A DNA stretch of 11,445 nucleotides from CAZVPF01 sp964628195 (GTDB taxonomy: Bacteria; Planctomycetota; Phycisphaerae; Sedimentisphaerales; Anaerohalosphaeraceae): assembly GCA_964628195.1 (NCBI GenBank), contig CAZVPF010000070.1:1-11445 (forward strand), written 5' to 3'. The first letter of the stretch is position 1, and each line of letters begins with the position of its first letter. Below, in pieces: positions 1 to 6,982 of the stretch. The position numbers and the translations under genes were made by a program. The notes beneath the pieces were generated by a model. It made no database searches. It saw nothing but the letters and a program-made list of their open reading frames with translations, and had not been told where the DNA came from.

Positions 1-1
1 G

Positions 2-118
2 CTTCAGTATAACCGGAACCGATATTATAATTATGACCTTGACAGATGGATAACAGCGATTTTACGCAGAGTTATTATGTATCGCAGCAGGGCAATGTTG
101 TCGGTGCATCTGTGTTGA
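2..118 (+). pseudogene. Decayed RHS-repeat core fragment (left-edge partial)
   Basis: The frame from base 2 reads LQYNRNRYYNYDLDRWIT before it degenerates and stops at 116-118. This matches the signature of the RHS repeat-associated core domain, which typically reads like 'LQYNRxRYYdpxtGRWlt' and is followed by 'rDP'. Here the text after RWIT no longer follows the family. Another frame, from 46 to 132, contains a short RHS-flavoured string (QQGNVVG), which could mean a frameshift and rearrangement. RHS/YD-repeat proteins are large secreted or surface polymorphic proteins, and broken 3' ends of their genes are common. What is seen is only the short motif. The pseudogene reading is inference, and the upstream part lies outside the window. 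Confidence 0.4.
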
Positions 119-167
119 CTATGCTGATATGAAAGCATGGTCTCCGGTTGTTGCGTGCCTGTTTTTG

Positions 168-207
168 GATTTAAAATAAAACGGCACCGGCCGTGTGAAC
201 CGGTGCC
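168..207 (-). terminator. Intrinsic terminator of the cobalamin-binding gene
   Basis: A perfect 8-bp inverted repeat, GGCACCGG (183-190) and CCGGTGCC (200-207), encloses a 9-nt loop. On the minus strand the stem is followed by GTTTTATTTTAAA, a T-rich tract, which is the layout of a Rho-independent terminator. It lies about 108 bp past the stop codon of the leftward gene ending at 315. On the plus strand the sequence after the stem is not T-rich, so it is read as leftward only. Confidence 0.7.
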
Positions 208-314
208 TGGAGAACTGTGTTACTTAAGCTTTGGCAATTTCCTTTCTTCGCCGTCATTTTCGCAAAGTCTTGTCCTTGCCGAAGCTCATAATAGAAAGAG
301 AGAAAGGAAGATTT

Positions 315-1037
315 CTAAACGGTCACCTCGATAGTTTCGATGGCTTCCGATATTTTCTTTTTTCTTCGGTTAATAGTTCGTTTCGGCGCATCTATATCGG
401 CATCTCCTGAGGCAATCTTAACTGCTGATCTTGCGTCTGGTGCGTAAAGGTCCGCACCGATTTCCTCCCAGAGTCCGTCTGCGCGGTGGAAAACGCCGCC
501 TGAGAGCATAATTTTCATATCGGGGTAGGCGTTTACGGATTTTACGGTGTCGATAAGCCTTCTTACGTCGGGTGCCTGTTTAGGTCCGATACCGTGCAGC
601 AGCAGGACATCGGGGCGGAAAGTGTGGATGTAGGTTAGTATATCGTCGTTGTTGACAGTGCCGCCGAGCATTCGGGTAGTCCAGCCGTCGCTCTCGAAGA
701 GGTCGGCCATTATCTGTGCGCCGAGTTCGCTGTGCTCGTCGCGGGCGCTGCAGATGCAGACCCTGCGGGATTTGTTATCGCTTTTGGGCAGCTTGTTCTG
801 GAGCTGGTCGACGATTGTGCGGTTGATGCGTGTGGCGACTGACTCCTGGGCGGTGTTGATTATGTCTTTACGGTAGAGTTTTTCAATTTCGACCATTATC
901 GGCCAGATGATCTCGGCGTAGACGCTCGAAGCGGTCATGCCGGTTTGCAGGGTTTCTTCTATGACACTTCTTGAGGCATTGCGGTCGCCCGAGAGCAGGG
1001 CACGTAAGTATTTTTCAAGAATCCGCTCTTTATCCAT
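315..1037 (-). CDS. Stand-alone cobalamin (B12)-binding domain protein
   Basis: This 240-residue soluble protein has two parts. Residues 1-85 form a helical segment resembling the B12-binding-2 cap domain. Residues 90-212 form a Rossmann-like B12-binding domain: strand VCICSA, the helix after DEHSELG (100-106), GWTTRMLGG (118-126), LLLHGI (145-150), LSGG (179-182) and GADLYAPDA (194-202). Proteins of this kind carry the corrinoid for methyltransferases, or act as B12 or light sensors when joined to a DNA-binding domain. No helix-turn-helix or methyltransferase domain is present, and no methyltransferase gene is adjacent. The lower-ligand motif is odd: His102 lies four residues before the Gly, where the classical DxHxxG has three. 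The ATG at 1037 is preceded by GGAG with 8-nt spacing. The tail after residue 218 is basic. The domain call is firm but the role is unknown. Confidence 0.85.
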   Translation of the reverse strand: MDKERILEKYLRALLSGDRNASRSVIEETLQTGMTASSVYAEIIWPIMVEIEKLYRKDIINTAQESVATRINRTIVDQLQNKLPKSDNKSRRVCICSARDEHSELGAQIMADLFESDGWTTRMLGGTVNNDDILTYIHTFRPDVLLLHGIGPKQAPDVRRLIDTVKSVNAYPDMKIMLSGGVFHRADGLWEEIGADLYAPDARSAVKIASGDADIDAPKRTINRRKKKISEAIETIEVTV

Positions 1038-1248
1038 GCTTTAGTCTCCGTACAGTTTTATCTAATCTTCAGTTTTCAAACTTTTTCTGCCTGCGTTAAA
1101 ATGGGCAAGCAAGCGATTATAGAAAGCCTATCGGAGGGATTATTTAAAATTCTTTAGTTAAAATAGGCAAATTGAAGCAAGTAGGGAATTGTGTAAAAAT
1201 TCTTTTATGCAGTATGTAAATTATTAAATATGCAGGGCTTATGAAGAC

Positions 1249-1275
1249 TTGACAACTTTTTTGGACCGGTAAAAT
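1249..1275 (+). promoter_or_regulatory. Possible mlaEF promoter
   Basis: A perfect -35 hexamer TTGACA (1249-1254) is followed after 15 nt by TAAAAT (1270-1275), a five-of-six match to the -10 consensus. The spacing is shorter than the usual 16-18 nt, so the assignment is tentative. A second TTGACA at 1281-1286 has no good -10 at the usual distance. If this promoter is used, the mlaEF leader would be about 160 nt long. Confidence 0.35.
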
Positions 1276-1399
1276 CAAGGTTGACATGACGAGTTTTTGC
1301 GGTCTGGTTTTTTAAAAAAATATTTAAAAAGCTTATTTATTGTGTTTGGCAGTCTTTTTTTGAAAAAACAAGGCCATTAAACCGATAGCTAATTATATG

Positions 1400-1419
1400 G
1401 CCCGAGGCGGGCTGTTTTT
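1400..1419 (+). promoter_or_regulatory. Small GC hairpin plus T-run in the mlaE leader
   Basis: GCCCG (1400-1404) and CGGGC (1408-1412) form a 5-bp GC stem with a 3-nt loop. It is followed by TGTTTTT (1413-1419), only about 20 nt before the mlaE ATG. The layout resembles a weak intrinsic terminator or attenuator in the leader. The stem is short, so chance is a fair alternative. Confidence 0.3.
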
Positions 1420-1439
1420 GCAGTTACAGGGATGATATT

Positions 1440-2249
1440 ATGCTCGATGCGGTTGGCATAAAAACGATTGAAACTATCGGCAATTTAGGCAGGTTTGCCC
1501 GGTTTAATTTCCGTGCGTGGATGAGCTCTTTTAAGTGTCTTTTCATGCCGAAGTATTATTCTCTTATCTGGACTCAGATGCATGTTATCGGTGTTCAAAG
1601 CGTTTGGGTCGTAATGATAACGGGTGCTTTTGTGGGTATGATTTTGGCGGTTCAGCTTTACGGGCAGATGGCTGATATGGGTCTTGAGGAGCATTTGGGT
1701 GTTCTTATCAATATATCGGTTGTCAAGGAGCTTGGGCCTGTGCTGGTGGCGGTGATGCTGGCAGGAAGAGTTGGCGGGGCCCTGACGGCGGAGCTTGGGA
1801 CGATGAACGTAACCGAGCAGATCGCGGCGGTTGAGAGTATGGGTACGGACCCGGTTAAGTATCTTGTCGCTCCGCGTGTGCTGGCTTGTTTGCTTTTGAC
1901 GCCGGTATTGATAGTTTATGCGGACCTGCTGGGTATAGGCGGGGGTTATTTTGTTAGCGTTATTCAGCTTGACATTAACAGCAGGGCTTATGTTGATTTC
2001 AGCGCGAACGGGGTCAAGCTTTGGGATATTTTCACGGGCATAGCTAAGGGTTTCTTTTTCGGTGCGGCGATTGCGGTGATAAGCTGCTATAAGGGTTTTA
2101 ACTGCAAGGAGGGGGCCCAGGGTGTTGGCGAGGCGTGTACGGAGGCTTTCGTGGGCAGTTTTATATCGATTCTCGGGCTTAATTACATTTTCGCAGTGGT
2201 TTCCGAGGCCATTTACAGAACATTTTTTCCGGTTCGTCCGTTATTATAA
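1440..2249 (+). CDS. mlaE: MlaE-family lipid ABC transporter permease
   Basis: This 269-residue inner-membrane protein belongs to the MlaE/YrbE permease family. Such permeases form a dimer that, with the ATPase MlaF and an MCE protein, moves phospholipid or other lipids between inner and outer membranes. The family signature is clear: VKELGP at 95-100, AGRVGGALTAELGTM at 108-122, EQI at 126-128 and ESMGTDP at 132-138. Hydrophobic segments lie around 50-72, 84-112, 146-175, 198-216 and 236-256, and the length is normal for the family. An amphipathic N-terminus (1-35) precedes the first membrane segment, also as usual. AGGGA (1428-1432) with 7-nt spacing supports the ATG at 1440. The ATPase gene begins 2 nt after the stop, so the two are almost certainly translationally coupled. 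Confidence 0.93.
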   Translation: MLDAVGIKTIETIGNLGRFARFNFRAWMSSFKCLFMPKYYSLIWTQMHVIGVQSVWVVMITGAFVGMILAVQLYGQMADMGLEEHLGVLINISVVKELGPVLVAVMLAGRVGGALTAELGTMNVTEQIAAVESMGTDPVKYLVAPRVLACLLLTPVLIVYADLLGIGGGYFVSVIQLDINSRAYVDFSANGVKLWDIFTGIAKGFFFGAAIAVISCYKGFNCKEGAQGVGEACTEAFVGSFISILGLNYIFAVVSEAIYRTFFPVRPLL

Positions 2250-2251
2250 TT

Positions 2252-3115
2252 ATGATATCGACACACGACAGCAAACATATTGATATTAATGATGGCGAGA
2301 GTAATGCCATTCTTTCGGTGAAAAACCTTGTCAAGGAGTTTGACGGGAGGTTGGTGCTGGATAATATCAACCTCGATATCGAGGAGGGCAAGACGACGGT
2401 AATAATCGGTTCGAGCGGCTGCGGCAAGACGGTTCTGATGAAGCATTTGATCGTGCTGGAGAGGCCGACCAGCGGGGAGGTGTACTATAAAGGCAGGAGG
2501 ATAGACGAGCTGGAGGAAAAGGGGCTTGCTCATATAAGGATGCATTACGGGTTCTGCTTTCAGATGGGTGCGCTTTTTGACAGCATGAGCGTGTTCGAGA
2601 ATATTATTTTCCCGATTACTCAGCACCGGAAGATAACCGACTGGGCGGGTATACATGAGCTTGTCAAGCGGAAGCTTGCGATGGTGGGGATGGACGGGTA
2701 CCAGGGGCATTTTCCTGCGAATCTTTCGGGTGGTCAGCAGAAGAGGGTGTCGCTTGCAAGGGCGATAGCTATGGACCCGGAGATAATACTTTACGACGAG
2801 CCGACGACGGGGCTGGACCCGATTAACTCGGATATTATTAACGAGCTAATCCTGAAGCTTCAAAAGGAGCTGGCGGTGACGAGCGTTGTGGTGACACACG
2901 ATATGAAGAGCGCGTACAAGATCGCGGACAGGATAATTATGCTGCATCGTGGTCGGATAATCGCCGACGGTGATGCCGATTATATTCGCAATCACCCGAA
3001 CGAGGCGGTTCAGCAGTTCATCCAGGGCAAGGTTAGCGAGGCGGACCTGGCTGCGCTGCGGATGAGCGGTACGAAGTTTGTGCCGCAGTACGGCCCTGAC
3101 GATTTTAAGAGCTGA
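2252..3115 (+). CDS. mlaF: MlaF-family lipid ABC transporter ATPase
   Basis: This 287-residue cytoplasmic ABC ATPase energises the permease encoded just upstream. Visible motifs are Walker A GSSGCGKT (53-60), the Q-loop glutamine in FCFQMGALFDSMSVFEN (101-117), signature LSGGQQKR (158-165), Walker B IILYDEP (178-184), D-loop TTGLDP (185-190) and switch His216 in VVVTHD. The stretch QMGALFDSMSVFEN is typical of the MlaF/MKL branch rather than of amino acid or metal importers. About 17 extra residues precede the first strand, and a C-terminal extension follows residue 250. The ATG lies 2 nt after the mlaE stop with no visible Shine-Dalgarno, consistent with coupling or re-initiation. No mlaD (MCE) gene follows; the next gene is convergent, 17 bp away. 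Confidence 0.94.
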   Translation: MISTHDSKHIDINDGESNAILSVKNLVKEFDGRLVLDNINLDIEEGKTTVIIGSSGCGKTVLMKHLIVLERPTSGEVYYKGRRIDELEEKGLAHIRMHYGFCFQMGALFDSMSVFENIIFPITQHRKITDWAGIHELVKRKLAMVGMDGYQGHFPANLSGGQQKRVSLARAIAMDPEIILYDEPTTGLDPINSDIINELILKLQKELAVTSVVVTHDMKSAYKIADRIIMLHRGRIIADGDADYIRNHPNEAVQQFIQGKVSEADLAALRMSGTKFVPQYGPDDFKS

Positions 3116-3132
3116 CTTCTATTTGGCGGGGG

Positions 3133-3825
3133 TCAGGTTTTGACTTTTTGACATACAAGGGATTTGAGGATATCCGGGGTCAGGGTTGTGAAATCGTTGT
3201 GCATCTGCTTTGCGAGGTAGGCGTTTGCTATGCAATCTGGGTCGGCGGCGGAGGTGATGGCGACACATGGCATGTTCGCGGCGTGGGCGGCTTTGAATCC
3301 GGATATTGAGTCTTCGAGTACGACGCATCTTTCGGGGGGCATATTGAGTTTTTCGGCTGTTATCAGTAATATTGTGGGGTCTGGTTTGCCGCGTGAGACT
3401 TCCTGCCGGTGTGTGACGGCCTGGAAATAGCGCCTAACGCCGAGTTCGTCGAGGACGAGATCGACGTTGCCTTTGGGTGAGTTCGAGGCGGCGGCACAGG
3501 GGACGCCGATTTTTTCAAGCTGTTTGAGCAGCGTAAGTAGTCCGGGTATTTCCTTAATGTGGGGCTTGAAGGTTTGCCGGTAAATCTGTTCCTTTTGCTC
3601 GGCGATCTGCTCGGCCTGTTCGGGGTCTGCGTCTTCGAAGAGTGAGCATATTATCTTATCGTTGCTTTTGGAATGTATATTTTTCCGGTAGAATTCGGGG
3701 GTAATCGGGAGGTTGTGGAGCTTGCCGAATTCAATCCACGCGTTTTCGTGGAAAGAGGCGTTGTCGACCATTGTTCCGTCCACGTCGAAAATGACGGCCC
3801 AGGCGCTGTTATTTTCACTTTTCAT
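3133..3825 (-). CDS. HAD-superfamily phosphatase / phosphoglucomutase-like
   Basis: This 230-residue HAD hydrolase has a C1-type cap, in the group that includes beta-phosphoglucomutase, phosphoglycolate phosphatase and small sugar-phosphate phosphatases. Motif I is DVDGTMVDN (14-22), with nucleophile Asp14 and acid/base Asp16. Motif II is the serine in AAASNS (111-116). Motif III is Lys147 in SRGKPDP. Motif IV is VLEDSISGFKAA (169-180). The helical cap spans roughly residues 22-95. The Asp after DxDGT and the GKPDP and EDSxxG motifs favour the beta-PGM/phosphatase subfamily, but the substrate cannot be read from the sequence. It is the last gene of a leftward set, 69 bp after the DUF503 gene, and converges on mlaF. 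The ATG at 3825 has only a weak, distant AAGG. Confidence 0.87.
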   Translation of the reverse strand: MKSENNSAWAVIFDVDGTMVDNASFHENAWIEFGKLHNLPITPEFYRKNIHSKSNDKIICSLFEDADPEQAEQIAEQKEQIYRQTFKPHIKEIPGLLTLLKQLEKIGVPCAAASNSPKGNVDLVLDELGVRRYFQAVTHRQEVSRGKPDPTILLITAEKLNMPPERCVVLEDSISGFKAAHAANMPCVAITSAADPDCIANAYLAKQMHNDFTTLTPDILKSLVCQKVKT

Positions 3826-3894
3826 TGCTATTACTAACCTTTTATAACAATTTACTAATCAAGCGGATACTTATACAACAGCCTGGGAAATAAT

Positions 3895-4188
3895 TCAATC
3901 ATTAGAATAAAAAATTTCCCGGGTTACCGTTCCTGTGAAATAGCGGGGGTCTGTGTTGACGAAATTCAAAATTGTATCAAGCTGGCGGTCGACGAAGGAC
4001 GTTTCGTTGGAGACTACGGATATGCCGATGACGGCGAGGCGGTGGCTGTCGTGAGCTTCGACCTCGGAAACCGAGGCATTGAACTTGTTACGAAGCCTTT
4101 CGACGAGGGATTTTACTATTCCTCGCTTCTGCTTGAGTGAATTAACGCCGTGCAGGTGTATTTGTATTGAAAGCAGTCCAACAATCAT
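3895..4188 (-). CDS. DUF503 (YlxP-like) family protein
   Basis: This 97-residue protein begins MIVGLLSIQIHLHG and continues SLKQKRGIVKSLVERLRNKF, NASVSEVEAHDSHRLAVIGI and VVSNE. This is the DUF503/YlxP pattern of a small ferredoxin-like fold. YlxP-type proteins usually sit beside infB and rbfA and are associated with ribosome maturation; no such neighbours are present here. The frame can be extended upstream to a TTG at 4230, adding 14 residues. I chose the ATG at 4188 because family members normally begin at this M(I/V)(V/I)GLL and are about 90-100 residues long. The gene lies 62 bp downstream of xerD and 69 bp upstream of the HAD gene on the same strand, so the three may share a transcript. 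The family is clear, the molecular role less so. Confidence 0.85.
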   Translation of the reverse strand: MIVGLLSIQIHLHGVNSLKQKRGIVKSLVERLRNKFNASVSEVEAHDSHRLAVIGISVVSNETSFVDRQLDTILNFVNTDPRYFTGTVTREIFYSND

Positions 4189-4250
4189 GTTTCGAGCCCG
4201 AATAATAACTTTGGAAAGAAGTATAAACAAGGTGGCGAAAAATTCAAGGG

Positions 4251-5189
4251 CTAAGCGCGGGGATGGAACTTTTTGTGGATGGACTTGAGCCTCTCGTTGT
4301 CGACGTGGGTGTATATCTGGGTTGTGGAAATATTCACGTGACCGAGCATTTCCTGGACACTGCGGAGGTCTGCACCGCCTGAAAGAAGGTGTGTCGCAAA
4401 GCAGTGCCGCAGTGTGTGGACGGTTATGCCCGGGGGAAGTGCGGCGCGGAGTGCGTACTTTTTCATTATCCGCCAGATATCGATTCGTGAAAGCGGCCTG
4501 GCGGTCCTTGAAAGCAGCAGGAAGTCTTTGGATACGGGTTTTTCAAGCTGGGGTCTGAGCTGCGTGATATATTGGCCTGTGACCTGCGCGGCGCTGCTGC
4601 ACAGGGGCACTATTCTTTCTTTCGAGCCTTTGCCGAAACATCTTAGAAAGCCTACTTTAAGGTTCACATCTTTGACCTTCAGGTTGGCTGCCTCGGAAGC
4701 CCTGCATCCGGTTGCGTAGAGTATTTCGAGCAGAGTCCTGTCACGGAGGTAATACTTGTCATCCTCACAGGGCGCCTGGAGCAGTTTCATAATGAGCTCT
4801 TTGCCGGCGATGTTGGGCAGTTTCTGCCAGAGTTTGGGGCCTTCGAGCATCGCGGTGAAATCTTCGGTCATTTTACCGTTAGCGTTGAGGAACCGCAGGA
4901 ACATTTTGACAGCAACGAGGGCGCGGTTTATGGAGGCTTCTGCGCGGCCTACCTTGCTGAGGTGTTTCATGTACGCATAGACCGCCTGAGGGAGGAGGTC
5001 GTCAATGTCGAGAACTTTCCGGGTTCGGGCGAAATTGGCGAAACTGATAAGGTCCCGGCCGTAAGCGAGGACGGAATTCGGCGAAAGGCCGGCCTCGACT
5101 ACAAGGTAATCTATATATGTGTCGATATGCCTGCCCATAGGCACTGCGGGCAGTTTCGACTTAATGTTTTTCAATTGTGCAGACTGCAT
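4251..5189 (-). CDS. xerD: Tyrosine recombinase XerD-like
   Basis: This 312-residue site-specific recombinase is of the Xer type, which resolves chromosome dimers at dif with FtsK. It has an N-terminal SAM-like core-binding domain (about 20-105) and a C-terminal catalytic domain. All catalytic residues are present, numbered from the ATG: Arg163 in CRASEA, Lys187 in GKGSKERIVPL, His258 and Arg261 in HTLRH, His284 in LGHVNISTTQIYTHV, and nucleophile Tyr293. LGHxxISTTQIYTHV and the ~300-residue length match XerD or XerC rather than phage or integron integrases. XerD is favoured by STTQIYTHV, but XerC cannot be excluded. I chose the ATG at 5189 with GGAG just upstream; an in-frame TTG at 5207 would add six residues. 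No attachment sites or mobile genes are nearby, so this is a housekeeping enzyme. Confidence 0.88.
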   Translation of the reverse strand: MQSAQLKNIKSKLPAVPMGRHIDTYIDYLVVEAGLSPNSVLAYGRDLISFANFARTRKVLDIDDLLPQAVYAYMKHLSKVGRAEASINRALVAVKMFLRFLNANGKMTEDFTAMLEGPKLWQKLPNIAGKELIMKLLQAPCEDDKYYLRDRTLLEILYATGCRASEAANLKVKDVNLKVGFLRCFGKGSKERIVPLCSSAAQVTGQYITQLRPQLEKPVSKDFLLLSRTARPLSRIDIWRIMKKYALRAALPPGITVHTLRHCFATHLLSGGADLRSVQEMLGHVNISTTQIYTHVDNERLKSIHKKFHPRA

Positions 5190-5210
5190 TGTCTCCGAGT
5201 CGAGCAAAAT

Positions 5211-5225
5211 TTAAGGCACCCTTAA
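5211..5225. promoter_or_regulatory. Short palindrome between xerD and the lipoprotein gene
   Basis: TTAAGG (5211-5216) and CCTTAA (5220-5225) form a perfect inverted repeat around CAC. It lies about 20 bp upstream of the xerD ATG and within a divergent promoter region. It could be an operator or a small leader hairpin for xerD. No regulator can be assigned, and a 6-bp palindrome can occur by chance. Confidence 0.25.
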
Positions 5226-5322
5226 GTGTGAAAAAGCTATCGCTTTGATTTCATTATCGGCAGGTTTGGGCAGAAGTCTTTAGAGCAAGGGATTGGGTTA
5301 GGAAAAAACCGCCAATATTCGC

Positions 5323-5350
5323 TTGAGAATTGCAGGCGGGAGGCTATAAT
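5323..5350 (+). promoter_or_regulatory. Sigma70-type promoter of the lipoprotein-galE-kinase cluster
   Basis: TTGAGA (5323-5328, five of six consensus bases) and a perfect TATAAT (5345-5350) are separated by 16 nt. Transcription would start near 5357, giving a leader of about 25 nt before the lipoprotein ATG at 5383. This is the best promoter in the window and explains expression of the three rightward genes that follow. Confidence 0.75.
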
Positions 5351-5382
5351 CGGCGTTTATATAAATTTTAAGGATGAAAAGT

Positions 5383-5958
5383 ATGAATAGATGGATATTT
5401 GTAACGATTTCGTGTTTTTACGCGTTATTATTCCTTGGATGCACTGAAAAGACGGGGCCGCTGCCCCCGACAGGTCAGCAGTGCCTTGAGCGGGGCGGTG
5501 TGGAGACGGCGATGCAAGAGGCCGAGGATATGCTTTTCAGGATGAATTTCGTTATCGAGAAATTCGACCCCGACAGCGGGGTGATATTGACGCGATGGCT
5601 GTACGGGGCACAGTTTTTCCAGTTCTGGCGCGGGGACACGGTGGGGAAATTCAACACGGCTGAGAGCAATATGCACAGTATATCGAGGCAGGTGGAGATG
5701 GAGTTTTCCAGCGAGGGCGGACAGGTATGCATAGATTGCAGGGTTAATATGAGAAGATTTTCGGTAGTGGACGATAATATCAGGGGTATGGCGTGGGTTG
5801 ACAGCCTGGTTACGGGCGGAGATATAGACGAGCAGGAAATTCGGTTGAGCGAAGATAAAGAGTATAACTGGATAGATCTCGGCAGGGACGGCAACCTTGA
5901 GAGGAAACTGCTGGATATTATGAAGAAACGGCTGAATGAGAAAGGCGATAACGCATGA
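5383..5958 (+). CDS. Small conserved-type lipoprotein of unknown function
   Basis: This 191-residue protein starts with MNRW, a hydrophobic stretch and the lipobox LFLGC, with Cys20 as the lipidation site. It should therefore be exported, cleaved by signal peptidase II and anchored in a membrane. The mature part is soluble and mixed alpha/beta, with AEDMLFRMNFVIEKFDPDSG, WLYGAQFFQFWRGD and ESNMHSISRQVEMEF. From memory, planctomycetal lipoproteins with a similar 'GAQFFEFWRxD...ESNxHTIRR' core exist, but I cannot verify this and assign no function. Two cysteines (CIDC) lie in the middle. The ATG at 5383 is preferred over the ATG at 5374, because AAGGA (5370-5374) sits 8 nt before the former and overlaps the latter. 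The stop overlaps the galE start in ATGA. Confidence 0.8.
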   Translation: MNRWIFVTISCFYALLFLGCTEKTGPLPPTGQQCLERGGVETAMQEAEDMLFRMNFVIEKFDPDSGVILTRWLYGAQFFQFWRGDTVGKFNTAESNMHSISRQVEMEFSSEGGQVCIDCRVNMRRFSVVDDNIRGMAWVDSLVTGGDIDEQEIRLSEDKEYNWIDLGRDGNLERKLLDIMKKRLNEKGDNA

Positions 5959-6938
5959 ATATTTTAGTGTGCGGAGGAGCGGGTTATATAGGCAGCAACA
6001 TGACGGCGATGCTCCAAAGGCAGGGGCATAAGCCTGTTGTTTACGACAACCTTTCAAAGGGTCACCGTTCGGCGGTCAAAGACGCGGAGTTTGTCAAAGG
6101 CGACCTCGCGGATTTCGGTCTGCTGGTCGATACTATGAATAAGCACGATATCGAGGCGGCGATGCATTTCGCGGCGTTTATCGAGGTGGGTCAGTCGGTT
6201 CGCGAGCCTCTTGAATATTACGATAACAATTTCTGCAATACGCTTACGCTGCTAAGGGCGATGGAAAAATGCGGAGTAGAGAAGTTCGTTTTCAGCAGCA
6301 CGGCGGCGGTTTACGGGATACCGGTGGAAATACCGATCAGTGAGCAGACGGCAAAAGAGCCTATCAATCCCTACGGGCAGAGTAAGTATGAAGTTGAGCG
6401 GCTGTGTCATTTTCAGAGCAGGACGGGACGGCTGAGTTATTCTGCGCTTCGATACTTTAACGCGGCAGGGGCGGGGGGCGAGGGCAGTATCGGCGAGGAC
6501 CACCGGCCTGAGAGTCATCTTATACCGCTTATAATAGACGCTGCTCTGGGCAAGCGAGAGGACATAAAGATATTCGGGGCAGATTACGACACGCCGGACG
6601 GAACCTGCGTTCGGGATTATATACATATCGAGGATTTGTGCAGGGCTCATCTGCTTGCACTGGATAAGCTGAACGAACAGCCGGAGCTTGTGTTCAACCT
6701 GGGCAACGGCAAGGGTTATTCGGTTCGCGAGGTTATCGACGCGGTGCGGAAAATTTCGGGCAAAGATTTCAAGGTTGTTGAAACGGACCGCCGGCCCGGT
6801 GACCCGCCGGTTCTGACGGCCGACGCGAGCAGCGCGAAGAATGTGCTCGGGTGGCAGCCGCAGATACCTGAGCTTGAGGCTATCGTTGAAAGTGCATGGA
6901 AATGGCACAGCAGCAACCCGGACGGTTACCCGGATTAA
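5955..6938 (+). CDS. galE: UDP-glucose 4-epimerase
   Basis: This 327-residue extended short-chain dehydrogenase interconverts UDP-glucose and UDP-galactose using tightly bound NAD. The Rossmann glycine motif GGAGYIGS is at 7-14, and YDNLSKGH (30-37) follows the second strand as in GalE. HFAAFIEVGQSV (71-82), the catalytic SST (114-116) and Tyr140-xxx-Lys144 in NPYGQSKYEVE complete the active site. LRYFNAAGA (165-173), PDGTCVRDYIHIEDL (214-228), FNLGNGKGYSV (247-257) and RRPGDPP (279-285) are standard GalE landmarks. The length is normal. The ATG is nested in the stop codon of the lipoprotein gene (ATGA), with AAAGG upstream, so translation is coupled. A ROK-family sugar kinase follows 44 bp later. 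Epimerases of this type often accept N-acetylated UDP-sugars too, and substrate breadth is not readable here. Confidence 0.95.
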   Translation: MNILVCGGAGYIGSNMTAMLQRQGHKPVVYDNLSKGHRSAVKDAEFVKGDLADFGLLVDTMNKHDIEAAMHFAAFIEVGQSVREPLEYYDNNFCNTLTLLRAMEKCGVEKFVFSSTAAVYGIPVEIPISEQTAKEPINPYGQSKYEVERLCHFQSRTGRLSYSALRYFNAAGAGGEGSIGEDHRPESHLIPLIIDAALGKREDIKIFGADYDTPDGTCVRDYIHIEDLCRAHLLALDKLNEQPELVFNLGNGKGYSVREVIDAVRKISGKDFKVVETDRRPGDPPVLTADASSAKNVLGWQPQIPELEAIVESAWKWHSSNPDGYPD

Positions 6939-6982
6939 ACGATTTTGATTTGCAATACGATTAAAAGTTTCAGAGGCGGATT

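Larger units (their letters stand above)
1038..1439. other. AT-rich divergent intergenic region
   Basis: These 402 bp separate the leftward cobalamin-binding gene from the rightward mlaE gene. I see no coding frame with convincing composition in it. It is markedly richer in A and T runs than the flanking genes. It holds two TTGACA hexamers on the plus strand (1249-1254 and 1281-1286) and a small GC-rich hairpin close to mlaE, both listed separately. No tRNA or recognisable riboswitch was seen; in particular I could not identify a B12-box. Confidence 0.6.

Noticed and set aside
137..334. A 65-codon rightward open frame at the left edge
   Set aside because: It runs through the terminator hairpin of the leftward gene and overlaps its 3' end. 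It has no ribosome binding site and its translation has no recognisable character.
1038..1439. Cobalamin riboswitch upstream of the cobalamin-binding gene
   Set aside because: No B12-box-like sequence was recognised on the minus strand, and the gene encodes a binder rather than transport or synthesis, which these riboswitches usually control.
4251..5189. xerD as evidence of an integrated mobile element
   Set aside because: The sequence matches housekeeping Xer recombinases in length and motif. No flanking direct repeats, tRNA gene or phage genes were seen.
5428..6057. A 209-codon leftward open frame opposite the lipoprotein gene and the galE start
   Set aside because: It is antisense to a well-supported promoter, lipobox and galE start, and has no domain or ribosome binding site of its own.
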